DNA of 64,000 nucleotides from Clostridia bacterium (GTDB taxonomy: Bacteria; Bacillota; Clostridia; Oscillospirales; Acutalibacteraceae), in the NCBI GenBank assembly GCA_017399175.1, contig JAFQEE010000005.1, positions 1 to 64,000 of the forward strand. Reading direction: 5' to 3'. Positions 26,512 to 34,619 of this stretch are shown one piece after another; position 1 is the first letter of the stretch, and each line of letters begins with the position of its first letter. Under the pieces are notes generated by a model. That model saw only the letters and a program-made list of their open reading frames with translations, was not told the origin of the DNA and searched no databases. The translations under genes were made by a program, and so were the position numbers.

Positions 26512-27205
26512 TTTTACTCAGACTCCTTTCCATCAATTTAACAAGACCACTGATAATAAGAACAAGAACAACATAAATTAATGCCATTACAAGATAAGGC
26601 ACCATAAACTCGTAACTATTTGAACCAATACGGTTAAATGCAACATACAAGTCAAGAGCACCAACGAAACTTACAACAGAAGTTTCTTTAATAAGTGTAA
26701 TAAACTCATTACCAAGTGTTGGAAGAATATTCTTAACAGCCTGTGGAATAACAATTTTTATCATTGTTGTGGAAAAGCTTAAGCCCATAGCTCTTCCGCC
26801 TTCCATCTGTCCTGGGTCAACTGATTGAATACCACCACGCATAATTTCAGATATGTATGCACCTGAATTAAGACCAAAAACAACCAACGCAACTGTAACT
26901 GACGGTACATTAAGTCCCATAAGCGGAAGTGCAACATAATATGATAAAAGAAGTTGCACCACCATTGGTGTTCCGCGGAAAAATGCTACGTAAAAGCTAC
27001 AAGCTCCGTTGAGCATTCTTGGTAAGAGTTTGTATTTCGGTAAAACTCTTACAATAGCAATAAGCGTACCAATCACAATACCGATTAAAAGACCGCAAAT
27101 TGCTATTTTGAGGGTATTTTGTAAACCCTCGATAACCGTTTTATAGCCATCATATTCAATAAAGAACTCTAAAAATCTGGCTATTTTTCTTTCAAAACCA
27201 CTCAT
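26495..27205 (-). CDS. Polar amino-acid ABC transporter permease
   Basis: 236 residues of the HisM/GlnP class with five or six transmembrane helices. The N-terminal helix region [31 protein letters not shown] and the EAA-type loop [21 protein letters not shown] are typical; the last couples to the ATPase. It is preceded by a strong hairpin terminator that should reduce its level relative to the binding-protein gene. The substrate is not certain. Confidence 0.94.
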   Translation of the reverse strand: MSGFERKIARFLEFFIEYDGYKTVIEGLQNTLKIAICGLLIGIVIGTLIAIVRVLPKYKLLPRMLNGACSFYVAFFRGTPMVVQLLLSYYVALPLMGLNVPSVTVALVVFGLNSGAYISEIMRGGIQSVDPGQMEGGRAMGLSFSTTMIKIVIPQAVKNILPTLGNEFITLIKETSVVSFVGALDLYVAFNRIGSNSYEFMVPYLVMALIYVVLVLIISGLVKLMERSLSKSDRGR

Positions 27206-27218
27206 AAGTCAAATCCCT

Positions 27219-27258
27219 TAAAAAACGCCATAGCCTCACCATTAGGTGAGGTTATGGC
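27219..27258 (-). terminator. Intra-operon attenuating terminator between binding protein and permease
   Basis: A 13-bp stem (27227-27239 with 27246-27258) followed by GTTTTTTAA on the minus strand. It likely sets an excess of binding protein over permease. Confidence 0.82.
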
Positions 27259-27279
27259 AAAATATACATTAGTTAAAAA

Positions 27280-28164
27280 TTATGCTACTTCGTTAATTGC
27301 TGTTGTAATGAATGTTGCTGGGTCAGCATCAATAACAACGAAATCAATGTTCTTATTGATAAGGTCCTGAATAGCAAGTGAACCGTTTGAATAACCCTTA
27401 GGTTCAACCTTAAGACCATCAAAGCCCCAATCTTCATCACCTACAACATACCAGTTGCCTGTTGTACCATTCTGGAAACCTGCTTTTTTAGCATTGTCGT
27501 AACCATTAAGGATTGTTTCAACATCTGCTAATGTCTTGCAAGCATCAAATGTTGTATCGTCACCTCTAACTACAAGTTTCTGGTTTGCTGTATAATATGA
27601 TGTTGAGAATTCAACGTCTTCTTTTCTTTTTTCATTGATTGTGAGACCTGCCATTGCAATATCGCATTTATGCTGACCAACCGTCATACATACTGCATCA
27701 AATTCCATATCTCTAATAACAAGTTCCTGACCAAGATACTCAGCAAGAAGTGCTGCAATTTCCATATCAATACCATAGAACTTATCGCCTACTTTGTATT
27801 CAAACGGTTCAAAAGCTGCATTTGTAGCAACTACAAGTTGTTCGTCAGGTCTTGATGTGTCAAGTTCTGCTGATACAACACCATTCTTTTCGCCATCACC
27901 GAAATATGCTTCACAGATAGCATCGAATTTACCATTCTTTTTGATTTCGTCTATAAATGCGTTTACCTTTGTAAGAAGTTCAGGCTGATTCTTGTCAACG
28001 CCAAAAGCATAAAGTTCTTCTGTAAGAGCAATGTCAATAACCTTTACTTTTGCTACTGGCACATCAGGTGTGTCCGGTGTATCATTACCGCCACAAGCTG
28101 CGAAGCAACCAATTACGATAACAAGAGCAAGAACAACTGAAAGAATTTTAACTGATTTCTTCAT
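27280..28164 (-). CDS. Extracellular solute-binding lipoprotein family 3, circularly permuted
   Basis: 294 residues. The signal peptide ends in a lipobox (FAAC, Cys24, or alternatively IGC, Cys20), followed by a short Thr/Pro linker, so it is a membrane-anchored receptor for amino-acid uptake. The order of domain segments is unusual. Residues about 40-90 (ALTEELYAFGV through KFDAICEAYFG) match the normal C-terminal end of family 3 proteins. The usual N-terminal strand (VVATNAAFEPFEY) begins only at about 110. The chain stops after the VVIDADPATFI segment, where ordinary members would continue into the block found here at the front. First gene of the operon; a promoter with possible ArgR boxes lies upstream. 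Confidence 0.9.
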   Translation of the reverse strand: MKKSVKILSVVLALVIVIGCFAACGGNDTPDTPDVPVAKVKVIDIALTEELYAFGVDKNQPELLTKVNAFIDEIKKNGKFDAICEAYFGDGEKNGVVSAELDTSRPDEQLVVATNAAFEPFEYKVGDKFYGIDMEIAALLAEYLGQELVIRDMEFDAVCMTVGQHKCDIAMAGLTINEKRKEDVEFSTSYYTANQKLVVRGDDTTFDACKTLADVETILNGYDNAKKAGFQNGTTGNWYVVGDEDWGFDGLKVEPKGYSNGSLAIQDLINKNIDFVVIDADPATFITTAINEVA

Positions 28165-28205
28165 TTTAATCTACTCCTTTTGTAAATTATTAGATTTGCA
28201 GTTAA

Positions 28206-28234
28206 ATTATATATGCCTTTTCCGTAAAAATCAA
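28206..28234 (-). promoter_or_regulatory. Promoter of the amino-acid transporter operon
   Basis: Minus strand TTGATT (28229-28234), 17-bp spacer, TATAAT (28206-28211), about 40 nt before the start codon; GGAG ribosome binding site. Confidence 0.7.
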
Positions 28235-28271
28235 GTATTTATGCAAAAAATCACGGTTTAATCGAGTTGAA

Positions 28272-28330
28272 ATGCATTTTTATACATAATATATGCGAAT
28301 ATACATTGTTTTTATGCATAAATAATATTG
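28272..28330. promoter_or_regulatory. Tandem ArgR-box-like dyads upstream of the transporter promoter
   Basis: ATGCATTTTTATACAT (28272-28287), ATGCGAATATACAT (28293-28306) and TTATGCATAAATAATATT (28312-28329) have dyad centres about 20 bp apart. This resembles the size and spacing of tandem ARG boxes, which are AT-rich 18-bp dyads. Inference only. Confidence 0.35.
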
Positions 28331-28377
28331 TGTAAGATAAACACTTGTGTTTTTTATGCAGTTGGTTACAGCTCAAT

Positions 28378-28637
28378 AAAGCGGAGTTTGTCGAACAGAT
28401 TTTGTACGAAGACGGTACTCGGCTCCCCTGAAAGGGGAGCTGTCGAGCGTATGCGAGACTGAGGGGTTTGCCCCTTTTATTGCTTACTAATAGAGAACTT
28501 TTTAACCCCTCTGTCACCTTGCGGTGACATCTCCCCTTTCAGGGGAGACAAGAAATTAGTTTTACCCCGACAAATTATTATTTGTTAATTAAAACGACAA
28601 CGGCGGGAACCCTCAACCATGAGCCCCCGCCCTACCA
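28378..28637. repeat. TIR-bounded mosaic repeat plus GGCGGG hairpin
   Basis: The left end AAAGCGGAGTTTGTCGAA is at 28378-28395 and the right end CCCCGACAAATTATTATTTG at about 28565-28584. Inside are GGCTCCCCTGAAAGGGGAGC and CACCTTGCGGTG hairpins. A GGCGGG...CCCGCC unit follows at 28592-28637. This explains most of the gene-less 28335-28678. Confidence 0.8.
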
Positions 28638-28678
28638 TTATTGTTTATTTTAATGTGATTTCACCGTACTCGTCTGTT

Positions 28679-29158
28679 TTACAGATTTGTGTCAATCCAT
28701 TCTTGCGCAGGAATACCGTCCATATACAAATCTACAACCTCAAGGTCGCCGTTATAAACTTTAACAACAAGATATGCAGATTCCTCTGTAATGTTGCGAT
28801 ATGCGTATCCGCAGTCAACAGAAAATGTATCCATTTCTATCCTGTTTTCTTCGTTTAATCTGATATAATCTGTTCCTTTTGGTTTTCCTACAGTTGTTTC
28901 AACGAAATATGCATAACCGTCTGACTTTTCTTTGATTACACCATATCCGTCGTTACCGTAAAAAACAACTGATTCTACTATACTAAAGTTTACTTTACCG
29001 TGTTCAACACTATAAACATTTGCAGGAATTTTAAATTCTTTTCCGTATTTCTGCAGGTCGTCTTCTGCTTTGTTACCATAAACAATCATTCCCACAGGCA
29101 CAAGTAACTGGACAACAATAGATACAACTAAAATCGGAAGCATAAGTTTTTTAAGCAT
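28679..29158 (-). CDS. GDYXXLXY-like membrane-anchored protein
   Basis: 159 residues. One N-terminal transmembrane helix (about 7-28) is followed by an extracytoplasmic beta-rich domain. The segments DGYAYFVETTV and the C-terminal LEVVDLYMDGIPAQEW resemble the GDYXXLXY family, which is often paired with DUF2157 membrane proteins, but the GDYxxLxY motif itself is degenerate. The assignment is therefore tentative. I chose ATG 29158, 8 nt after GGAGG, over GTG 29167. The start overlaps the stop of the XRE gene, so the two are translationally coupled. Confidence 0.75.
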   Translation of the reverse strand: MLKKLMLPILVVSIVVQLLVPVGMIVYGNKAEDDLQKYGKEFKIPANVYSVEHGKVNFSIVESVVFYGNDGYGVIKEKSDGYAYFVETTVGKPKGTDYIRLNEENRIEMDTFSVDCGYAYRNITEESAYLVVKVYNGDLEVVDLYMDGIPAQEWIDTNL

Positions 29159-30632
29159 CTGTGCCACCTCCGTTCAGTTGTTCCTGTCGGGACTTTTTAA
29201 TTGAAAGCATTTTCCAGTTAATGAAGATAATCGCTCCACCGAAATTAACGAGTAATCCACCAAAGATAAACATATTGTTATCTCCTACATTTGCATATAT
29301 TCCCAACAGCTGTGCAAATACAGTTAAAAGCCCTAAATTTATAGTCAGTATTTTTATTTCCTTAACACCCTGATAAACAAGCATTCCGCCAAAAGCCATT
29401 GTCAACGCTGCTCCGATATAATAAATAATATCGTATATAAGATATTTTGTATCCCAGCTTACAACCGGCTCCACATATTCCTCAACAAGCGCATGCACAA
29501 ATGTTAAACCAATTATAAGGAATGGAATCACAATTTTTGCAATTTTAAACGGTTCGTCTTCAAAATCTTCTCGTTTTACTGCTACCACAACTAATGGTAT
29601 TGCAATGTACAGGACGATTGATATTACAAAGCCGATTAAATTATCACCTGTCATATTTGGTGCATCAAATATTGTACCCAATGAGAGAGCTAACATCGTA
29701 CCGCAAATACCGATTGCTGAAATTGGTTTGTACGGTGATGTGACAACTGTGTTATCCATTGATACGATATATACGCAAAGGAAGAATGAGAGTAAACCTG
29801 CAAAGCGAACTGACATTGATTCTGCAAGTATATCAACACTCGAACCTGCATAAATCAGCACTGCCACTTGTGGAATAGATGCTATCATTGTTATCCATTG
29901 TGCGATTTTACCTCTTACATCATCTTTATCTCGTGAAAGGTAATATGTGTACAATATTCCTATTGCGAAAAACAGTAATGAAAAGAGTAAATTCTGCCAA
30001 GTACCGATTGTTGCTATATGAACTGACATATAGTAATAAAAAGCAAGCGGTACTACTGAACCGAATATGAACAGGATTGGAATCAACAGTACAGAATCAA
30101 TCACAAGGTAATCCGCATATGACCAGCTTATATTGTGAACTCCATCCACAAGTGCTATTGTGGCAACTGTGCCGATAGTCCAGATAATACTTGCACTTTC
30201 ACGCCAACTTGGGCTGTCTTTCTTCTTTAAATATGTATATAAGGCAACTGCCTGACCTGCAAGCATCGGAATTACTGAAAATGCTGTCTGTAATGAAATG
30301 CTGAATTCCTGCCAGAAACCAAAGAACAAAATTGCAAGTCCCGATGCCACGAAAATCGAGCCTACCACCGCAAGGGTGATTTTTATACGATTTTTCTGCT
30401 TTGTCTTGTCCTGTGAAATAATGACTTCTTTCTTCTCACCGTAAATCAATTCTTCAATATCGACTTCAAGAACTTTTGCCAACATTTCAAGGGACTCAAT
30501 ATCCGGTTTGGTTTTATCGTTCTCCCAATTTGAAATTGCCTGACGGGTAACGTGCATTTTTTCTGCCAAGGCATCTTGAGTAAGTTTTTTCTCTGTTCTG
30601 ATTTTTTTGAGATTTTTCGATACTTTAGACAT
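29151..30632 (-). CDS. XRE-family regulator fused to a DUF2157-like polytopic membrane domain
   Basis: 493 residues. An N-terminal XRE helix-turn-helix (about 6-60, KLTQDALAEKMHVTRQAISNWEN) is followed by a short linker and 12-13 predicted transmembrane helices (about 80-480). The helix pattern and the GDYXXLXY-like partner downstream fit the DUF2157/DUF4401 group, whose function is not known. A DNA-binding domain tethered to the membrane could sense an envelope signal. The upstream dyad TGCAACAAATCATTGC abuts its own -35 box and is repeated in front of the gene at 9250, so autoregulation with a second target is likely. GGAGG precedes the ATG. Confidence 0.85.
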   Translation of the reverse strand: MSKVSKNLKKIRTEKKLTQDALAEKMHVTRQAISNWENDKTKPDIESLEMLAKVLEVDIEELIYGEKKEVIISQDKTKQKNRIKITLAVVGSIFVASGLAILFFGFWQEFSISLQTAFSVIPMLAGQAVALYTYLKKKDSPSWRESASIIWTIGTVATIALVDGVHNISWSYADYLVIDSVLLIPILFIFGSVVPLAFYYYMSVHIATIGTWQNLLFSLLFFAIGILYTYYLSRDKDDVRGKIAQWITMIASIPQVAVLIYAGSSVDILAESMSVRFAGLLSFFLCVYIVSMDNTVVTSPYKPISAIGICGTMLALSLGTIFDAPNMTGDNLIGFVISIVLYIAIPLVVVAVKREDFEDEPFKIAKIVIPFLIIGLTFVHALVEEYVEPVVSWDTKYLIYDIIYYIGAALTMAFGGMLVYQGVKEIKILTINLGLLTVFAQLLGIYANVGDNNMFIFGGLLVNFGGAIIFINWKMLSIKKSRQEQLNGGGTDA

Positions 30633-30655
30633 TCATATCGCCTCCTTACACCCTT

Positions 30656-30700
30656 ATTATTACATAATAACACGAAAAAGTCACGCAATGATTTGTTGCA
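30656..30700 (-). promoter_or_regulatory. XRE gene promoter with 16-bp dyad operator
   Basis: Minus strand: TGCAACAAATCATTGC (30685-30700) abuts GTGACT (30679-30684), then 17 bp to AATAAT (30656-30661) with TG extension. Geometry is the same as at 9308-9352. Confidence 0.65.
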
Positions 30701-30748
30701 AATAATACTTTTTGCCATTTTCAGCATAAAAAGTGTGATCACACCTTC

Positions 30749-30777
30749 TTGACAAACATATTAAACATCTGTATAAT
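30749..30777 (+). promoter_or_regulatory. tRNA-Thr promoter
   Basis: TTGACA (30749-30754), 17-bp spacer, TATAAT (30772-30777): a perfect consensus, 20 nt before the mature tRNA 5' end. Confidence 0.9.
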
Positions 30778-30797
30778 AACTCTTGCATTTCAGTTCT

Positions 30798-30873
<76 letters not shown>

Positions 30874-30874
30874 A

Positions 30875-30918
30875 AAACACAGGAAATTCTTAAAAGAATT
30901 CCTGTGTTTTATTTTTTT
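30875..30918 (+). terminator. tRNA-Thr terminator
   Basis: A long stem (AACACAGGAAATTCTT with AAGAATTCCTGTGTT, one bulged A) is followed by TTTTATTTTTTT. Confidence 0.9.
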
Positions 30919-30938
30919 GATTATGTAATAATACAATG

Positions 30939-31263
30939 ATAAATTATAATTTATCGAGGTGTTGGGAACTCTAAATAGAAACAGAATCCTTGTAGGGTCG
31001 CTTCACGAAGCGACCGTTCCAAAGTGTGCAGATAACCTTATTCGGGCGATTCGTGAATCGCCCCTACACAATAACGGATTTAATTATATTGTAGGGGAGG
31101 GTCTCCGTGCCCTCCCGAACTTTTAATATGCACTTACGGGCGAGCACAGAGACTCGCCCCTACATTCCAACCATATTGGTTTTATTTTATAATCGCAACG
31201 CAGTTCCGACACTTTGCACTTTGCGTTTTGCATTTTGCACTTATACCGATAAACTCCAATTTA
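30939..31263. repeat. TIR-bounded mosaic repeat, inverted partner of 8329-8720
   Basis: The left end ATAAATTATAATTTATCGAGG is at 30939-30959 and the right end CCGATAAACTCCAATTTA at 31246-31263. Modules: GTAGGGTCGCTTC/GGGCGATTCGTGAATCGCCC (30992-31070) and the GTAGGGGAGGG/CTCGCCCCTAC hairpin plus TTTGCACTTTGCGTTTTGCA tract. It fills the gene-less 30919-31318. Confidence 0.87.
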
Positions 31264-31265
31264 CA

Positions 31266-31295
31266 TAAAAACAATGGTGAGGTCTTAACCCCACC
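31266..31295 (-). terminator. Terminator after rsmF-like gene
   Basis: Stem GGTGAGGT/ACCCCACC with one mismatch (31276-31295), then ATTGTTTTTATG on the minus strand. Confidence 0.6.
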
Positions 31296-31318
31296 TTGCT
31301 ATAATTGAAATTGTTTTT

Positions 31319-32674
31319 TTATTTCGTTCTTAACCCTTTTGGGTAGTGATTTTTGGCTTTTCCGTTTGATACTTTTACACCACCGACGGTGCAACCGTCA
31401 ACCATTACAACTGCCCAACCGTTGGGACAATCTGTCTGGAATTCTTCACCGTGAAGATATTTTTTAATTACGTCACTATGGGCTGTCAGGTTAATTTTTC
31501 TTTTGAAATCCTTTCCCATTGCCATAAAAAACTGATGATGTGGCTGGATATAATTCTTGCGGATTTCACCGATTGTCACACCACAAGCAAAGGCAACACC
31601 TCTGGGTATAGGAAAATCAGGTGTGAAATAAACAGGATTTCCGTTATACATCATCACATTATCAACTTCATAGTCAACAAGAGTGTCATTGAGAAAGTCG
31701 ATAACTGTTTTGTCGATTTTCTCTTTTTTTGTTTCAGCTCTTGATATGTTTCCATAACATTCATTTGTTTTATGAAGCACAGCAACGAACTGACCTTCGC
31801 CCTTTGTCCTATGCGGATAGCATCGTCTTGTATAATTAAGGTTTTCACACTTGCAACCGTCAAAAATTACTCCGTCAGTAGTATTTTCTCTTACCCTGTC
31901 GGTTGTTGGCACAAGCTCAAATTCAGGATATTTTTCTAAAAACGAATCAACCGTCATTTCGTTTTCTTCAAGTGAAAAAGTGCAGGTTGAATAGACAATA
32001 TATCCACCGTCTTTAAGCATTTTTACTGCACAATCAAGAATTTCTGTCTGTCTTTCAGCACACATTTTCACATTTTCGGGAGTCCATTCGTCAATTGCGA
32101 TTTCTTCCTTGCGGAACATCCCCTCACCCGAGCAAGGTGCGTCAACCATAATCATATCAAAAGTCTTTGGAAATTCCTTTTGGAGTTTTTGTGGGTGCAT
32201 ACAGGTTGTGACAACATTCTTAAAGCCCATTCGCTCCATATTGCCTGTAAGAATTTTACAGCGTGACGGAACAATCTCATTTGAAACAAGAATTCCTTTT
32301 TCACCTAACTTATTCTTAATCTGACTGCTTTTGCCACCCGGCGCAGCACACAAATCAAGAACTTTCCAATCAGGCTCTATGTCAATGCTCTCAACAGGCA
32401 CCATTGCGGCAGGCTCCTGAATATAGAACATACCTGCGTGGTGATAAGGGTGATTGCCAATTCCATCATAATCGAAATAAAATCCGTTTTCCACATATGG
32501 AATTTTGTCATTTGAAAATATATTCAGTTTTTGAAAGTCGTCAAAAGAGATTTTGTTTGTATTCACGCGAAATGCTCTTACAGGCTTTTCGTCGTAAGAC
32601 TTTAAAAAATCGTCATACTCATCACCCAAAAGAGTTTTCATTCTCTCTTGAAATTCAATTGGTAAACTTTTCAT
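31319..32674 (-). CDS. RsmF/NOL1-family rRNA cytosine-C5 methyltransferase
   Basis: 451 residues. The RsmB/F-type SAM-dependent domain (about 90-300) has the VLDLCAAPGGK motif I, DAPCSGEGMFRK motif IV with the catalytic Cys, and YSTCTFS motif VI with the second Cys. The C-terminal 150 residues are an RsmF-type RNA-binding extension (about 310-451). It is expected to make m5C in 16S rRNA; the exact position is not readable. The stop of rsmE lies 2 nt upstream of its start. Confidence 0.92.
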   Translation of the reverse strand: MKSLPIEFQERMKTLLGDEYDDFLKSYDEKPVRAFRVNTNKISFDDFQKLNIFSNDKIPYVENGFYFDYDGIGNHPYHHAGMFYIQEPAAMVPVESIDIEPDWKVLDLCAAPGGKSSQIKNKLGEKGILVSNEIVPSRCKILTGNMERMGFKNVVTTCMHPQKLQKEFPKTFDMIMVDAPCSGEGMFRKEEIAIDEWTPENVKMCAERQTEILDCAVKMLKDGGYIVYSTCTFSLEENEMTVDSFLEKYPEFELVPTTDRVRENTTDGVIFDGCKCENLNYTRRCYPHRTKGEGQFVAVLHKTNECYGNISRAETKKEKIDKTVIDFLNDTLVDYEVDNVMMYNGNPVYFTPDFPIPRGVAFACGVTIGEIRKNYIQPHHQFFMAMGKDFKRKINLTAHSDVIKKYLHGEEFQTDCPNGWAVVMVDGCTVGGVKVSNGKAKNHYPKGLRTK

Positions 32675-32676
32675 AA

Positions 32677-33423
32677 TTAATCACTCAAATTCATTTCGGC
32701 ATAAAGCATACACATTGAAACTGATGTTATAGCTGCAGTTTCTGTGCGAAGAATTCGTTTTCCTAAAGAAACAACTTTTCCGCCGTTTTCAAAAGCCTGT
32801 TCCACTTCTTTTTCGTCAAATCCACCTTCAGGACCAATTAAAATCCCAACGGACATACCACTTTTGATTTGTGAAAGTGCTGTTTTTGTGTCTTCCATTC
32901 CATTTTTACTCTCATAGGGCACTAAAAACAAGTCCATTTCTTTTGCCTTTTCCATAGCCTGTTTATATGTAAGCACATCAAATATTTCAGGGATTGTGTT
33001 TCGCTTGCTCTGTTTTGCTGCACTTTCGGAAATAGTCTGCCAACGACTTACCTTGCTTTTCTTTTTCTTGTCGTCAAGTTTTACAACGCAACGATTCATT
33101 TCAACAGGGATAATGCCTTCAACACCGAGTTCAACAGTTTTCTGGATAATCAATTCCATTTTGTCGCCTTTGGGAAGTCCCTGAAAAAGATAAATCTTTA
33201 TGGGAAGATTTGTGTCGTTATAGTTTTCTTCAATAATTTTTGCCACAACAGATTCGTTGTCGAAACATTCGATTTCGCAAAGGTTGCTGATACCGTTTTC
33301 ACTTACAAGAAAGGTATCTCCCACAGTCATACGAAGGACATTTTTAATGTGATTGAAATCAGTTCCTGTTATAACATATTTATCATTTAGTTTTTGGTTT
33401 TCATTAACGAAAAAGTTATACAT
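32677..33423 (-). CDS. rsmE: 16S rRNA m3U1498 methyltransferase RsmE
   Basis: 248 residues of the SPOUT class, which methylate U1498 of 16S rRNA. It has a PUA-like N-terminal domain (about 1-70) and a knotted C-terminal domain with LIGPEGGFDEKEVEQA and SLGKRILRTETAAI, the family signatures. It forms a two-gene unit with the RsmF-like gene. Start ATG 33423 gives MYNFFVNEN; the upstream site is weak. Confidence 0.95.
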   Translation of the reverse strand: MYNFFVNENQKLNDKYVITGTDFNHIKNVLRMTVGDTFLVSENGISNLCEIECFDNESVVAKIIEENYNDTNLPIKIYLFQGLPKGDKMELIIQKTVELGVEGIIPVEMNRCVVKLDDKKKKSKVSRWQTISESAAKQSKRNTIPEIFDVLTYKQAMEKAKEMDLFLVPYESKNGMEDTKTALSQIKSGMSVGILIGPEGGFDEKEVEQAFENGGKVVSLGKRILRTETAAITSVSMCMLYAEMNLSD

Positions 33424-33450
33424 AATTAAACATTCCTATTCTATTCCGAA

Positions 33451-33536
33451 GTCATTCTGAGGAATGAAATGACGAAGAATCTATATCGGTTTTGTTTTCC
33501 ACTTTGATTGAGATTCTTCACTACGCTCAGAATGAC
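33451..33536. repeat. Dispersed hairpin repeat (ATTCTTCG family), second copy
   Basis: Arms 33451-33477 and 33510-33536 (GTCATTCTGAG and its complement side) match the unit at 22-107. Confidence 0.8.
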
Positions 33537-33563
33537 AATGCAATATTAGTTCACACATTATAT

Positions 33564-33640
33564 GACAACGGCGAGACCCCTCAGTCACCTGTCGGTGACA
33601 GCTCCCCTTTCAAGGGAGCCGAGAGACCCCGCCCTACCAT
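33564..33640. repeat. GGCGAGACCCCTCAG-family hairpin repeat
   Basis: Nested hairpins GTCACCTGTCGGTGAC and GCTCCCCTTTCAAGGGAGC within a GGCGAGACC...CCGCC frame. Similar to 35865-35943 and part of 28378-28637. Confidence 0.75.
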
Positions 33641-33679
33641 AAATTTAACATTTTGAGCAAGACATAAGCCCTACTATTT

Positions 33680-34606
33680 TTATATTAATTCAAGGAACTT
33701 TGAACCGCGAGGAACAACGAATGTGATTGCTCCTTCTAAAAGTTGGAATTCGCGTTCTGTAACATATTCACATTCGCCGTCAACATTAACTGCTGCAGGA
33801 TTCTGGCTTTCAATCTTAACATGTTTACAATGAACGAGTTTAGTGAAATCCCAGTTAAGATGTTCACCGTTCTTATATTTATTCAACAAGGGAAGAAGAC
33901 CAAAAGGACCTTTTTTTGCAACTTCCTTTGTATATCTTACCATTACGCAGTCTATAAGACCGTCATTAGGCATAGCACCCGGTGCTGCCATATATCCGCC
34001 ACCGTACCAACGGGAATTTCCGATGTAGCAGAAAAGGAAATCGTCTTCATAAACTTTATCGTGGTCAATTGTGATTCTGAATTTATTATTGATTTTACTG
34101 AATACAACACAACGAAGTGCAGAAAGTGTATATGCCACCTCGCCATTAACCATTGGTAACTGTTTATACTTAACCTGTCTTGCACAAACTTCTGAATCGA
34201 TACCCATAGCACATTCGTTAATAGCAACCTGACCATTAGTTTCAATAAGGTCAAGCTTTACAGGTACACCGTTAACATGGTCGTCAATGTTTGTGTTTCT
34301 ACCAAAAAGTCGGCTAAAGTCATTACCTGAACCCAATGGAATATTCGCAACTTCACAATTTGGGTATTTGTAACATCCATTTACGATTTCATAGAGTGTT
34401 CCGTCACCACCGCAAGAGTAGAAGCGGACAGGTTCACCTTTCTTTGCCACTTTTTCAACATAACGCATACCGTCACCTTGGGCATTTGTTACATAGATAT
34501 CAGCATCTAAACCTTTTTCTTTAATATACTTTTCGATTGTGGGGATATAATTTTTCGCGTTTTTGCCTTTGCCTGATACAGGGTTTACAACAAAAATATG
34601 TTTCAT
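33680..34606 (-). CDS. Diacylglycerol kinase family lipid kinase
   Basis: 308 residues of the DagK/YegS/LCB5 class that phosphorylate lipids such as diacylglycerol at the membrane. The catalytic nucleotide-binding motif YSCGGDGTLYEIVNG is near 62-76, PLGSGNDFSR near 96-105, and the YGGGYMAAPGAMPNDGLIDC segment in the C-terminal beta domain. In Gram-positives, DgkB recycles diacylglycerol left from lipoteichoic acid synthesis; this protein could do so here. 13 nt after the RlmL-like gene. Confidence 0.92.
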   Translation of the reverse strand: MKHIFVVNPVSGKGKNAKNYIPTIEKYIKEKGLDADIYVTNAQGDGMRYVEKVAKKGEPVRFYSCGGDGTLYEIVNGCYKYPNCEVANIPLGSGNDFSRLFGRNTNIDDHVNGVPVKLDLIETNGQVAINECAMGIDSEVCARQVKYKQLPMVNGEVAYTLSALRCVVFSKINNKFRITIDHDKVYEDDFLFCYIGNSRWYGGGYMAAPGAMPNDGLIDCVMVRYTKEVAKKGPFGLLPLLNKYKNGEHLNWDFTKLVHCKHVKIESQNPAAVNVDGECEYVTEREFQLLEGAITFVVPRGSKFLELI

Positions 34607-34619
34607 GATAATCTCCTAA

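Noticed and set aside
28251..28517. Minus-strand frame of 88 codons upstream of the binding-protein gene
   Set aside because: It covers repeat sequence and the regulatory region of the transporter promoter, and reads through hairpin repeats.
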